Below are positions 1 through 8,240 of a stretch of DNA of 33,988 nt, piece by piece. Origin of the DNA: an uncultured Veillonella sp. (GTDB lineage: Bacteria > Bacillota > Negativicutes > Veillonellales > Veillonellaceae); NCBI GenBank assembly GCA_900757715.1, contig CAAEOZ010000148.1, forward strand, positions 1 through 33,988, given 5' to 3'. A program made the translations under genes and the position numbers. Each line of letters opens with the position of its first letter. Position 1 is the first letter of the stretch. Below the pieces are notes generated by a model, which searched no databases, had not been told where the DNA came from, and saw nothing but the letters and a program-made list of their open reading frames with translations.

Positions 1-16
1 AAAAGGCAAAAAAAAA

Positions 17-90
17 TGGAGCGGGTGAAGGGAATCGAACCCTCGCGACCAGCTTGGAAGGCTGGGGCTCTACCATTGAGCTACACCCGC
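17..90 (-). tRNA. tRNA-Gly (anticodon TCC)
   Basis: Read on the minus strand, the gene starts GCGGGTG, has a D-arm, and has an anticodon stem around loop CTTCCAA (anticodon TCC). The T-arm contains GGTTCGATTCC. The acceptor ends CACCCGC with discriminator T and an encoded CCA (17-19). All four stems pair. It is the second gene of a tRNA pair, 9 bases after tRNA-Pro, and a run of T residues follows on the minus strand up to the window edge. Confidence 0.97.
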
Positions 91-99
91 AAATAAAAA

Positions 100-176
100 T
101 GGTCGGAGCAGCAGGATTCGAACCTGCGACCCCCTGGTCCCAAGCCAGGTGCGCTACCAAACTGCGCTATGCCCCG
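100..176 (-). tRNA. tRNA-Pro (anticodon TGG)
   Basis: The minus strand starts CGGGGCA and ends TGCTCCG-A-CCA, with CCA encoded at 100-102. The anticodon stem CCTGG/CCAGG surrounds loop CTTGGGA, giving anticodon TGG. The T-loop TTCGAAT is canonical. It is the first gene of the tRNA operon, about 18 bases downstream of a consensus promoter. Confidence 0.97.
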
Positions 177-193
177 TCATTAATTACTTTGCT

Positions 194-222
194 ATTATAG
201 CAAACCCGGTAGTTGATGTCAA
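194..222 (-). promoter_or_regulatory. Consensus sigma-70 promoter of the tRNA operon
   Basis: On the minus strand there is a perfect -35 TTGACA (217-222), a 17-base spacer and a perfect -10 TATAAT (194-199). Both hexamers match the consensus exactly, as expected for a strong stable-RNA promoter. The -10 sits in a small palindrome, GCTATAATAGC. Confidence 0.92.
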
Positions 223-473
223 CCACTACTCTTGCTGAGTTCTTACTCTCTCGAGTATCGCTCTGCAACGAAAATTATTATATCATTGATAGAAACTAGT
301 GACAAGTACTTTTTTACAACTTCATTAATTTTTTTACTTATACATTAATACATTCTTTAATATATATCTATCCTTACTTCTATTATCCTATACGCCTACG
401 CCTCTATATCATTTTAATCTATAGATTATTCGCCCTAATAGTATAAAGCCAATCATATACTTAATCGAGCATA
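223..473. other. Gene-free AT-rich spacer
   Basis: This is the rest of the gene-free interval (177-556) between the tRNA operon and the malic enzyme gene. I see no open frame with a ribosome site, no tRNA and no convincing hairpin in it. Confidence 0.6.
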
Positions 474-505
474 TAAAAACATGCACCCCTTTCGAGGTGC
501 ATGTT
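474..505 (-). terminator. Rho-independent terminator of the malic enzyme gene
   Basis: The arms AACATGCACC and GGTGCATGTT (478-505) form a long stem. On the minus strand it is followed by TTTT (474-477). It lies about 50 bases after the malic enzyme stop codon. Confidence 0.9.
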
Positions 506-556
506 GTATTCTTCTATAGTTATATAAGATTTTAAAATGCTAGTAAAGCAAATAAA

Positions 557-1762
557 CTAACCTTCGTAGCTACCATCTTCTACTACTTGAGGATTTTTTG
601 CGATACCTTGTTTTACAGCAACTTCAGCAACTGCTTTAGCAACAGCTGGAGCTACGCGAGAATCGAATACGGATGGCATAACATTTTCTTCATTCAATTC
701 GCTATCAGGAATCAAATGAGCCAAAGCGTCAGCAGCAGCTAATTTCATTTCGTCAGTGATTTGAGACGCACGAACGTCGATAGCACCGCGGAATACGCCA
801 GGGAATACTGCTACGTTGTTGATTTGGTTAGGAGCGTCGGAACGACCTGTACCAGCAACGCGGATACCAGCAGCTTTCATATCAGCATATGTAGCTTCTG
901 GGTTAGGGTTAGCCATTGCAAATACGATTGCATCGTCAGCCAAGTTTTCCAAAATTTCTTTTGTGAAAGCACCTGCTGCAGATACACCAAGAAGAATGTC
1001 GGCGCCTTTAGCATTTTCAGCTAAGTTGCCATGTTTTTCTTCAAGTTTAAGTAAATCAATCAATTCAGCTTGCAAAGAGTCAAGTCGTTTGTAGTCTTTG
1101 TGCAATACGCCAGAGGATACCAACAATGTGATATCACGAGCACCTGCAAGGTATAATAAGCGAGCAATGTTAGCACCCGCCGCACCAGCACCATTTACAA
1201 CGATTTTAGCAGTAGCTAAATCCTTTTTAACCAAACGAAGAGCACCTTTTACACCAGCTAAGCATGCAATAGCAGTACCGTGTTGGTCATCGTGGAATAC
1301 AGGGATTTCTAACTCTGCTTTCAAACGATTTTCAACTTCATAGCATTTAGGAGAGGAAATATCTTCTAAATTAATACCAGCAAAGTTTTTTTGCAATAAT
1401 TTTACTGTATTGATCAATGTATCAGCATCTTTTGTATCTACAACCAATGGAATGCAGTCTACATCACCGAATTTTTTGAACAATAAGGATTTACCTTCCA
1501 TTACTGGCAATGCTGCTGCAGCGCCAATATCACCAAGACCAAGTACACGAGTACCGTCAGATACAACGGCAACCATGTTGGAACGGCAAGTTAATTCGAA
1601 GGATTCTGCTTCATTATCTTTAATACGCAAACATGGTTCTGCTACACCTGGTGTGTAAGCTACAGATAAATCATGAGCGTCTTTTAATTCATATTTAGTC
1701 CCTACAGTAAGGAAACCTTTTAATTCACGTTTTTTTTGTACAGCTAATTCACGTACGTCCAT
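557..1762 (-). CDS. NAD(P)-dependent malic enzyme (malate dehydrogenase, oxaloacetate-decarboxylating)
   Basis: This cytosolic enzyme oxidatively decarboxylates malate to pyruvate and CO2, linking C4 acids to pyruvate and NAD(P)H. The 401-residue protein shows the bacterial malic N-terminal domain (SVAYTPGVAEPC, then SDGTRVLGLGDIG and VMEGK near residues 40-90). A catalytic-site segment PVFHDDQHGTA follows at about 150-165, and then a Rossmann domain with VVNGAGAAGANIA. The length fits the short malic enzymes that lack the phosphotransacetylase-like C-terminal domain. I chose the ATG at 1762 because AAGGAG lies 7 bases upstream; an in-frame GTG 24 bases further upstream has no such site. It is monocistronic with its own promoter and terminator. 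I cannot assign NAD or NADP preference from sequence alone. Confidence 0.95.
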   Translation of the reverse strand: MDVRELAVQKKRELKGFLTVGTKYELKDAHDLSVAYTPGVAEPCLRIKDNEAESFELTCRSNMVAVVSDGTRVLGLGDIGAAAALPVMEGKSLLFKKFGDVDCIPLVVDTKDADTLINTVKLLQKNFAGINLEDISSPKCYEVENRLKAELEIPVFHDDQHGTAIACLAGVKGALRLVKKDLATAKIVVNGAGAAGANIARLLYLAGARDITLLVSSGVLHKDYKRLDSLQAELIDLLKLEEKHGNLAENAKGADILLGVSAAGAFTKEILENLADDAIVFAMANPNPEATYADMKAAGIRVAGTGRSDAPNQINNVAVFPGVFRGAIDVRASQITDEMKLAAADALAHLIPDSELNEENVMPSVFDSRVAPAVAKAVAEVAVKQGIAKNPQVVEDGSYEG

Positions 1763-1789
1763 AACATTTCTCCTTTGTGGATACACTCG

Positions 1790-1803
1790 GACTCTTTAGA
1801 GTC
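1790..1803 (-). promoter_or_regulatory. 5' leader hairpin before malic enzyme
   Basis: A perfect palindrome, GACTC-TTTA-GAGTC, lies in the leader between the promoter and the ribosome site. It could stabilise the 5' end of the mRNA or be an operator. A similar hairpin precedes the DUF4127 gene. Confidence 0.4.
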
Positions 1804-1829
1804 GGTAATTTATACCTTTAACTAATTGT

Positions 1830-1858
1830 ATTATACAAAATGCTAAATCATAATTCAA
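1830..1858 (-). promoter_or_regulatory. Sigma-70 promoter of the malic enzyme gene
   Basis: On the minus strand: -35 TTGAAT (1853-1858), 17-base spacer, -10 TATAAT (1830-1835). The leader to the start codon would be about 60 bases. Confidence 0.85.
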
Positions 1859-1901
1859 GTTTTTTCGATATAGTTTTCCGAAATTTTTAAAAACTACTAT
1901 C

Positions 1902-1947
1902 ATTAAGCTCCAGTAGTAATAAAGATTAAGCTCTAATAGTAATAAAG
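1902..1947. repeat. Two tandem 23-bp imperfect repeats
   Basis: Copy 1 (1902-1924) begins ATTAAGCTCCAGTAGTAATA. Copy 2 (1925-1947) differs at two positions. The repeats lie between the malic enzyme promoter and the speD terminator. No function is apparent; they could be slippage products or binding sites. Confidence 0.7.
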
Positions 1948-1954
1948 TAAATTA

Positions 1955-1991
1955 TAAAAAAGTAGATAAACCATATAAGGCTTATCTACTT
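1955..1991 (-). terminator. Rho-independent terminator after speD
   Basis: A perfect 10-bp stem, AAGTAGATAA/TTATCTACTT (1960-1969 with 1982-1991), is followed on the minus strand by T residues (1955-1960 region). It ends the rph-rdgB-phosphoesterase-speD transcript. Confidence 0.85.
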
Positions 1992-2050
1992 CAAATCTAT
2001 CTTCGTATTATACGGTAAAAGCTGTCACACCAATGTTATAAAGACGGTCT

Positions 2051-2833
2051 TTAAGCTTTTACAGATGGCAAATTGCGTCCATAGAAGATTTCCATCATTT
2101 CTTGTTTTAATTGATGTTTAATTTGCTTGATTTCACGATCGCTCAACTCAGACTCAGTAATGCCAAAGAGATAATTATCTAAATCAAATTCTTTTAACAT
2201 CATCTTTGTATGGAAAATATTTTCTTGATATACATTTACATCAATCATGTTGTACATGTTGCGAGTTTTTGCACTAATGTAATTTTGAATGGAATTGATA
2301 CGATGATCGATATAAATCTTCTTACCAGATACGTCACGAGTAAATCCACGTACATGATAATCCAAGGTAAGAATATCAGAGTCAAAACTTTGAATTAAGT
2401 AATTAAGTGCATTTAGCGGTGAGATTTGTCCACATGTAGAAACTTCAATGTCGGCACGGAATGTACTAATCCCTTTGTGCGGATGGCTTTCAGGATAAGT
2501 ATGTACAGTAAGATGCGATTTATCTAGATGCATAACTACATCTTCTTTTTCAATTTCTTCTTCAGAAATCAAAATCGTAACAGACGCACCTTGAGGATCA
2601 TAATCTTGTTTTGCTACATTAAGGATGTTAGCGCCGATAATATGGCTAACTTCCGTCAAAATAGCTGTTAAACGATCCGCATTGTATACTTCATCAATGT
2701 ACTGAATGTATTGTTTCTTCTCTTCTTCCGTACGAGTATAACAAATATCATAAATATTAAAACTCAATGTCTTGGTGAGATTGTTAAAACCATATAACTT
2801 CATTTTAGGCTTTGCTTTAACTGGTGTATCCAT
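2051..2833 (-). CDS. speD: S-adenosylmethionine decarboxylase proenzyme (E. coli SpeD type)
   Basis: This enzyme decarboxylates AdoMet to give the aminopropyl donor for spermidine and related polyamines. The proenzyme cleaves itself to make a pyruvoyl cofactor. The 260-residue length matches the large E. coli-type family (about 264) rather than the short Bacillus type. The segment LDKSHLTVHTYPESHP (about 103-118) holds the processing site, with Ser106 as the expected pyruvoyl precursor after Lys105. A CGQISPLNALN segment lies near 154-164. GGAAAGGG lies upstream at a longish spacing (about 12 bases), so initiation may be weak. It is the last gene of the rph cluster. No spermidine synthase gene is in this window. 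Confidence 0.95.
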   Translation of the reverse strand: MDTPVKAKPKMKLYGFNNLTKTLSFNIYDICYTRTEEEKKQYIQYIDEVYNADRLTAILTEVSHIIGANILNVAKQDYDPQGASVTILISEEEIEKEDVVMHLDKSHLTVHTYPESHPHKGISTFRADIEVSTCGQISPLNALNYLIQSFDSDILTLDYHVRGFTRDVSGKKIYIDHRINSIQNYISAKTRNMYNMIDVNVYQENIFHTKMMLKEFDLDNYLFGITESELSDREIKQIKHQLKQEMMEIFYGRNLPSVKA

Positions 2834-2910
2834 GATATGTCATAACCCTTTCCATGCATAGACTTACTATTTCTTTTGAAAGTTTCACAAACGAAGCTTT
2901 CACCATATAA

Positions 2911-3408
2911 CTAAACAATATCTTGTTTATACACAAACTCTACATCAAACTGTCCATTATCGTAGGTAACGATGGCAAAGGTACCACCGGAGCGATCACG
3001 AGCCAAAGAAATACTACCAGGATTTACAAATACCGCATCACGGGCACGAACCTCACCATGATGATGGCTATGACCGGACACGATGAGTCGCGCACCCATG
3101 TCAGTTCCTAACTCAATCAGTTTTTGTATTCGATTATAATATGATACCTCATGACCATGAGTCATGTAAATATAGGTATCTTCAAGAGGAATCAATTGCT
3201 CTCGTGGTTCAAGCGGTTGCACACGATCGTTATTGCCACGCACCGCATAAACAGGAATATCCGTATGTTCCTGCATATAGCGTGCATCATCGCCAAAATC
3301 ACCAGCATGAAGCCACATATTGATATCTTGATCGGCAGTAGCCTCCAATACGAGGTCGATATCCTCTAGATACCCATGAGTATCACTTAAAATGCCAATT
3401 CGTTTCAT
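2911..3408 (-). CDS. YfcE/MJ0936-family metallophosphoesterase
   Basis: This is a small calcineurin-like phosphoesterase of 165 residues, probably cytosolic, acting on phosphodiesters or phosphomonoesters with a two-metal centre. The metal motifs appear in order: DTHG (9-12), GD(F)GDD near 37-41, GNND near 58-61, a conserved H in MTHGHE, and GHSHHH near 112-117. In Firmicutes this family (ysnB in Bacillus) often sits next to rph and rdgB, as here. The physiological substrate is unknown. The ribosome site is weak, and the 66-base gap to rdgB holds no terminator, so cotranscription is likely. Confidence 0.9.
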   Translation of the reverse strand: MKRIGILSDTHGYLEDIDLVLEATADQDINMWLHAGDFGDDARYMQEHTDIPVYAVRGNNDRVQPLEPREQLIPLEDTYIYMTHGHEVSYYNRIQKLIELGTDMGARLIVSGHSHHHGEVRARDAVFVNPGSISLARDRSGGTFAIVTYDNGQFDVEFVYKQDIV

Positions 3409-3474
3409 TGTATTTAATCTCTAATGCCACTATATTATATATTTATATGAACTATAACATATAGTTCAAAAATA

Positions 3475-4050
3475 TCAAAGCTTGTTAATCAATTCACGTA
3501 GTGCACGGCCACGATGACTAATCGTTTCCTTCTCTTCTATACTAAGCTCTGCCATCGTCTTTTTAAACTCAGGCACATAGAAGTACGGATCATAGCCAAA
3601 GCCATTTTCCCCTTTTGGCTCATCTTGAACGAGTCCATCGCAATAGCCTTCAGCCGTCACTTCTCGACCATCAGGATATACAAGTGCTAAAGCGCATACA
3701 TAATGACCTGTACGGTTACTTTTCCCTTGTAGTTCACGAATTAACTTCTCGTTGTTTGCATTGTCATCACCATGGCGACCTGCATAACGCGCAGAATATA
3801 CACCTGGTGCACCATTAAGGACATCAACCGTAATGCCAGAGTCATCAGCAAGACATGGGCGATTCGTAGCCTTTGCATAGTAGCGAGCCTTCAACAAAGC
3901 ATTTTCCATAAAGGTTGTACCAGTTTCCTCAGGCTCCTCAATGGAAATCACAGCTTTTACAGGTACACAATCGATAGATAAATGGGAGAAAGCCTCGGAG
4001 AACTCACGAATTTTTCCTTTATTGCCTGTAGCAAGTACAATTTGTTCCAT
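3475..4050 (-). CDS. rdgB: Non-canonical purine NTP pyrophosphatase (dITP/XTP, RdgB/HAM1 family)
   Basis: This enzyme hydrolyses dITP, ITP and XTP to monophosphates, keeping deaminated purines out of nucleic acids. The 191-residue protein starts with the family's nucleotide-binding TGNKGK motif (8-13). It has ADDSG (about 67-71), GVYSARYAG, GFGYDPYF near 147-154 and a C-terminal SHRGRAL. The start ATG lies one base after the rph stop, with GGAGGTG inside the last rph codons, so translation is coupled to rph. Confidence 0.96.
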   Translation of the reverse strand: MEQIVLATGNKGKIREFSEAFSHLSIDCVPVKAVISIEEPEETGTTFMENALLKARYYAKATNRPCLADDSGITVDVLNGAPGVYSARYAGRHGDDNANNEKLIRELQGKSNRTGHYVCALALVYPDGREVTAEGYCDGLVQDEPKGENGFGYDPYFYVPEFKKTMAELSIEEKETISHRGRALRELINKL

Positions 4051-4051
4051 C

Positions 4052-4807
4052 TTACACCTCCGGAACTGTAGGATACGCTTTACCTACTTTATCTGCTGTC
4101 GCACCAAGTACTTCACGTTGCTTTGCCATGAGCTCATCAGTAGCAGCTTCTGCTAGATCAAGTAAAGCATTGAGTTCATCACGGTTAAAGGTACCGTGTT
4201 CGCCTGTACCTTGTACTTCAACCATATTGCCAGAACCTGTACGAACTACATTCATATCTACGATGGCAGCACTATCCTCTTCATAGCAAAGGTCCGTAAT
4301 AGGACCTTCTGGACCAATACCTACAGAGATGGCTGCACAAAAATCAGTAATTGGAAATTTTCCTGCTCCGCCAAAGGTGAAGTCCACCGCATCAACGAGG
4401 GCTACAAAGGCACCCGTAATAGATGCTGTACGCGTACCGCCATCCGCTTGGATAACGTCGCAGTCGATAGTAATAGAGCGTTCGCCGAGTGCTTCAAGGT
4501 CTACAACAGCACGCAAAGCACGGCCGATAAGACGTTGAATTTCTACAGTCCGTCCTGTTTGTTTTCCCTTTGCAGCCTCACGGCTCACGCGAGTTTGCGT
4601 AGAACGTGGCAATAATGAGTATTCCGCAGTTACCCATCCTTGCCCAGAACCTTTTAACCAGCGTGGCACAGAATCCTCAACAGTAGCCGTACAGATAACT
4701 TTGGTCTTACCACACTCAATAAGTACAGATCCTTCTGCATACTCTGTAAAATTCCGTGTTATTTTAATAGGTCGCAATTGACCCGCTGTTCTATTATCGC
4801 TGCGCAT
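4052..4807 (-). CDS. rph: Ribonuclease PH
   Basis: This phosphate-dependent 3'-5' exoribonuclease trims tRNA 3' ends. The 251-residue length is usual. It shows the N-terminal RPIKITRNFTEYAEGSVLI block, then LPRSTQTRVSREAAKGKQTGR, and QADGGTRTASITGAF near 127-141, which is the phosphate and RNA-binding core. It ends with VQGTGEHGTF and a helical tail. TGAGG precedes the ATG by 7 bases. It is the first gene of rph-rdgB-phosphoesterase-speD and is separated from the upstream HDAC-fold gene by a hairpin. Confidence 0.97.
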   Translation of the reverse strand: MRSDNRTAGQLRPIKITRNFTEYAEGSVLIECGKTKVICTATVEDSVPRWLKGSGQGWVTAEYSLLPRSTQTRVSREAAKGKQTGRTVEIQRLIGRALRAVVDLEALGERSITIDCDVIQADGGTRTASITGAFVALVDAVDFTFGGAGKFPITDFCAAISVGIGPEGPITDLCYEEDSAAIVDMNVVRTGSGNMVEVQGTGEHGTFNRDELNALLDLAEAATDELMAKQREVLGATADKVGKAYPTVPEV

Positions 4808-4839
4808 AGGAACCTCACCATTCTAAAACTAAATATTAG

Positions 4840-4864
4840 AACGCCCCTTACACAAAGGGGCGTT
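4840..4864 (-). terminator. Strong GC hairpin between the HDAC-fold gene and rph
   Basis: A perfect 10-bp stem, AACGCCCCTT/AAGGGGCGTT, encloses a 5-base loop. On the minus strand the T-tract after it is short and interrupted. It probably terminates the HyuA/HDAC operon, perhaps incompletely. I found no clear promoter between it and rph, so some readthrough into rph is possible. Confidence 0.65.
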
Positions 4865-4970
4865 ATTTCTTATATTATATCATAATTTTTCTATTTTTCA
4901 GCATTACAAATCATATTGTACTTTGCGATTCTAAGATGATAACTGGCGTTATCATTTACGGAGATTAACA

Positions 4971-6389
4971 TTATAGTTCATATTGTCCGTCACCAAGTGG
5001 ATCTACCACAACGTAACGGCTTGCTCCCCCTTCTACTTTGGCTCGTTTTGCTTCTACAATAGCATCTTGACGCGTCCCTTCATCTGCTTGCCAAGGTATA
5101 AACATAGCATATACACTTTGCGGCCCATACGGTCCGTATTGTCCTCGCGAGAGCACGCTATGCCAGCCTACCTTGTTTTTATACATGCGCACCTTTTCAA
5201 GGCGCTCCTCTTGTACGCCTGTTTCATCGTAGTACACGTTATAATGATTAGACCAGACATCCCCTGCACCTACGCGCTCGTCTTCGGCCATCTTATGACG
5301 GTTAGCCCATTGTATCTTCCACTTAACGATTAAATCATCTATGTAACTAGTTACATTTTGACTCTGTTTGTATTTAACAGGATCAAAGGCAGGTTCTACG
5401 ACTTTGCTGTAATCGAGGCCTGCCATGGATAAAATGATACCCGTATTTACATATGGCAACGCTTCTTGTACGGAATAGCCTCCTTCAAGTACAGCTATAT
5501 CTGCTTGTAACAAATCGACTAATTCCGCATAGCCCTTCGCAGTTACCTGCATATTAGCCAACGGATCACTAAAGTGATTATCTTGTCCTGCCGAGTTAAT
5601 GACGATATCTGGATTAAACTCTTCAAGAATAGGCAATACCAGCTCACGCATGACCTTCATCAAGCCTTCGTCACCTGTGCCCGGAGGCAGCGGAATATCT
5701 ATATTACCACCGATAGCCTGAGGACCTCCAAATTCATCCATAAAACCTGTTCCTGGATAGAGGGTTCGTCCATCTTGGTGAAAGCTAATATATAAGGTAT
5801 CTGGATCGTGGTAAAACACATCTTGAGTGCCATCACCGTGATGTACATCAGTATCTACTACGGCAACGCGTTTGAGTCCATAGGTTTGGCGCATGTGTTG
5901 AATCATAACGGCTTCAATATTAATCGTACAGAAGCCACGAATACCATGAACCATAGCCATTGCGTGGTGACCTGGTGGTCTTACTAACGCAAAAGCACGG
6001 TCTACTTCACCGCGCATGACTGCATCAGCTGCCGCAATAGCACCTCCAGCAGATACCCGATGAGCTTCAGTCACCCAAGACTCTAAATCTGGAGCACCAA
6101 CATGAACCCGCTCTATTGTATCCCAATCAGCTACTATGGGATTATATTCTCTAATATTCGGTATATCTAACAGACCTTCCTCTACGATTTGATCACGCGT
6201 ATAAAGTAAACGCTCTTGTCGTTCAGGATGTGTTTCAGAAATTTTCCAGTCAAACGCAGGGAAGAATACTAGACCTAAACTGTTATTATATTCAGCTTTA
6301 TCAATAGTAGAGCTCGTAGCCTCATCCTGTTTAACATCCATATTTAGAATACCATGACGCTCTCGATAGGATAGTCCTTTATTCCACAT
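4971..6389 (-). CDS. Histone-deacetylase-fold amidohydrolase (AcuC/acetylpolyamine amidohydrolase superfamily) with C-terminal extension
   Basis: This is a zinc amidohydrolase predicted to remove acetyl or other acyl groups from amines; the substrate is unknown. The core (about 38-330) has the family landmarks: HPERQERL (54-61), RPPGHHA (137-143, charge-relay His pair), VVDTDVHHGDG (177-187, zinc ligands Asp181 and His183), SAGQD (266-270, third ligand Asp270) and EGGYS with catalytic Tyr305. About 140 extra residues follow (after 335), rich in Trp, Tyr and charged residues, which I do not recognise. The start ATG overlaps the stop of the HyuA-like gene by 11 bases, and GGGGGTGA lies just upstream, so the two are translationally coupled. 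The fold is certain, but the function is not. Acylated polyamine is one candidate substrate, since speD is nearby. Confidence 0.85.
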   Translation of the reverse strand: MWNKGLSYRERHGILNMDVKQDEATSSTIDKAEYNNSLGLVFFPAFDWKISETHPERQERLLYTRDQIVEEGLLDIPNIREYNPIVADWDTIERVHVGAPDLESWVTEAHRVSAGGAIAAADAVMRGEVDRAFALVRPPGHHAMAMVHGIRGFCTINIEAVMIQHMRQTYGLKRVAVVDTDVHHGDGTQDVFYHDPDTLYISFHQDGRTLYPGTGFMDEFGGPQAIGGNIDIPLPPGTGDEGLMKVMRELVLPILEEFNPDIVINSAGQDNHFSDPLANMQVTAKGYAELVDLLQADIAVLEGGYSVQEALPYVNTGIILSMAGLDYSKVVEPAFDPVKYKQSQNVTSYIDDLIVKWKIQWANRHKMAEDERVGAGDVWSNHYNVYYDETGVQEERLEKVRMYKNKVGWHSVLSRGQYGPYGPQSVYAMFIPWQADEGTRQDAIVEAKRAKVEGGASRYVVVDPLGDGQYEL

Positions 6390-8091
6390 AGTGTTTCACC
6401 CCCGCCGCCAGTTGTACTTTCACAGTAATTAAACGCTCCATAGATTGCCAGCCCTCTACTACAGGGAAATCCTCAATGCTAATGACCTCTATCTCTTGCG
6501 CCGTATCTAAACCTAAACGTATCGCCTCTTCACTAAGAGTTTCTTTTGCTCGTTCCACAACTTGTTCCGCTCGTTTCAAAGTACAGTTTTGTTGTTTAAT
6601 ACCTAATTCAGGAATGACTAGCAACCGACGTTTTGTGTCTACATGAACAGTGAGTTCGATGGTAGATAAAGCTAGTGCAGCGCCTATAGCATTTGCTACA
6701 GCAGCATTCTCAGGAATCGTAACAGGTAACTCTAGATACGCCCCGATACTCGGACCTAAACTTGGCGCTGTGCCCCCCACTACAACAATATGTTCAGGCA
6801 CAAAAACATCAGGATTTACAATATCTGCTACCACATAAATAGGTCGTTTATTTTCTACTTTTACGACCTCGTTAATACCATATTGAATCGTTTGCAACGC
6901 TTTTTCTACGATTAGTCGTGCTACATCAGAGGCAGTCTTAATAAGAGTTAATTGATTATTTGAGGTATTTACATTATTAGATCGTAATGTAGCCTGTATA
7001 GCATCCGCTAAATCTTGTAAAGCTCGTGATGCCAGATTAAAGTCACCATAGTTTGCATGACCGAGCACGATGAGTGCGTCCCCTAATGTAGGTTCCACAC
7101 CACCTAGAGCCACCGATGGTCCCACTCGTTCAGGACCTACCGTAAGGTCACCGTCTTTAAGACGAACTACGGATTCCCCACCAATACCGACGGAAGTAAC
7201 GGCAAAGGATCTCACCGCACTTGGATATTCACGTATGGACACGCCACTTTTTGTCATCAACGGTTTACCATATTTCCAAAGAGAGATATCTGTTGTGGTA
7301 CCCCCAATATCTAGAGCCACTGTATGCTTATTACCTATAACACCAAGAGCCGATAGTCCAAGAACTGTTGCAGCAGGTCCCGTAAAAACCGTTTCTACAG
7401 GTCGGCTCACCATATACTCCATAGGTAGAGAACCACCATCGGCCTTTAAAATGTGAAGCGGTGCAATGATATTACGTACTTTAAGAGCCTCTTCGACATT
7501 TTTCTTGAACACTGTAAATACTGGTATCACAGCGCTATTAAAATAAGCGCTAATAGTACGTCGAGGAAAATTTAAAGAACCACTTAATAAACTGCCATTA
7601 GAAATTGTATGATACGTATTTTTCAATTCCTCTGTAATAGATAGTTCTTCGTGAGGATTCCGCACCCCAAATTTAGCGGACACAGCAGCCAAATCGGTAC
7701 CACTATGTGCTTGAACCATGTTGGTTATACCACGTACAGCATCAGCAGGTGTACGCTCTACAACGATACCTCTATGATCTGTATAACCTTGAAGATATAT
7801 AGGTTCCACGGGGAATATATCATCTACATTACGGCCTGGACCTGTAATCACATAGAGATCTACTACTTGCTCCTTCTCTTCTACGATGGTATTCGTCACC
7901 ACAGTAGTAGATAAGGTTACTTGTTCAATATTTGATGTATCATAGCCCTCCAAAACCGCATCTAAGGCCTCACCTATACCATTCATTAGATTATCCTTTG
8001 TAGTCCGCCTTTTGGCAGTTGCCACTACACGATGTCCATCAATGATAACAGCATCGGTAAAAGTTCCACCTACGTCTAACCCTAGTAACAT
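6379..8091 (-). CDS. HyuA-like hydantoinase/5-oxoprolinase family ATPase
   Basis: This 570-residue protein belongs to the ASKHA-fold hydantoinase A/oxoprolinase A family, whose members use ATP to open cyclic amides or, in relatives, to carboxylate ketones. The N-terminal domain begins LLGLDVGGTFTDAVI (2-16, phosphate-binding loop). The second domain starts VALDIGGTTTDISLW near 280, and a further glycine-rich stretch, VVVGGTAPSLGPS, lies near 450. It is shorter than typical HyuA (close to 700), and no HyuB-type partner is in the window. I chose the ATG at 8091 because AAAGGAGG lies 4-5 bases upstream; an in-frame ATG at 8124 has no ribosome site. It is the first gene of a two-gene operon with the HDAC-fold enzyme. 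The substrate is not known. Confidence 0.85.
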   Translation of the reverse strand: MLLGLDVGGTFTDAVIIDGHRVVATAKRRTTKDNLMNGIGEALDAVLEGYDTSNIEQVTLSTTVVTNTIVEEKEQVVDLYVITGPGRNVDDIFPVEPIYLQGYTDHRGIVVERTPADAVRGITNMVQAHSGTDLAAVSAKFGVRNPHEELSITEELKNTYHTISNGSLLSGSLNFPRRTISAYFNSAVIPVFTVFKKNVEEALKVRNIIAPLHILKADGGSLPMEYMVSRPVETVFTGPAATVLGLSALGVIGNKHTVALDIGGTTTDISLWKYGKPLMTKSGVSIREYPSAVRSFAVTSVGIGGESVVRLKDGDLTVGPERVGPSVALGGVEPTLGDALIVLGHANYGDFNLASRALQDLADAIQATLRSNNVNTSNNQLTLIKTASDVARLIVEKALQTIQYGINEVVKVENKRPIYVVADIVNPDVFVPEHIVVVGGTAPSLGPSIGAYLELPVTIPENAAVANAIGAALALSTIELTVHVDTKRRLLVIPELGIKQQNCTLKRAEQVVERAKETLSEEAIRLGLDTAQEIEVISIEDFPVVEGWQSMERLITVKVQLAAGVKHYVE

Positions 8092-8170
8092 ATAACCTCC
8101 TTTTAGCATTAATAAAGAATCCATACAAACTCAAAACAGAGTAAAGCAAAATCCATTTGAGCTAGCATAT

Positions 8171-8240
8171 AATCTCTATTTAAACTTAACGTACAATCCC
8201 TATTCAAACCTGTGTATACTCCTATTCAGGCTCATTATAT
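8171..8240. repeat. Three degenerate 22-24 bp direct repeats upstream of the HyuA-like gene
   Basis: Units at 8171, 8195 and 8218 share the plus-strand core AATCYCTATTYAAAC (third copy more diverged, ACTCCTATTCAGGC). They sit directly upstream of the HyuA/HDAC operon, about two helical turns apart. Regulator binding is possible but unproven. A weak minus-strand -35/-10 pair, TTGTAC and TTATAT, lies within them. Confidence 0.5.

Noticed and set aside
1902..1947. CRISPR array
   Set aside because: There are only two adjacent copies with no spacers and no cas genes.
4196..4615. Plus-strand open frame of 139 codons
   Set aside because: It lies entirely inside rph on the other strand, has no ribosome site and shows no protein-like pattern.
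7070..7456. Plus-strand open frame of 128 codons
   Set aside because: It is antisense to the HyuA-like gene, and its composition is that of a mirrored coding frame.
8092..8124. Upstream ATG start for the HyuA-like protein
   Set aside because: There is no ribosome site before it, and a strong AAAGGAGG sits just before the internal ATG at 8091, where the conserved domain begins.
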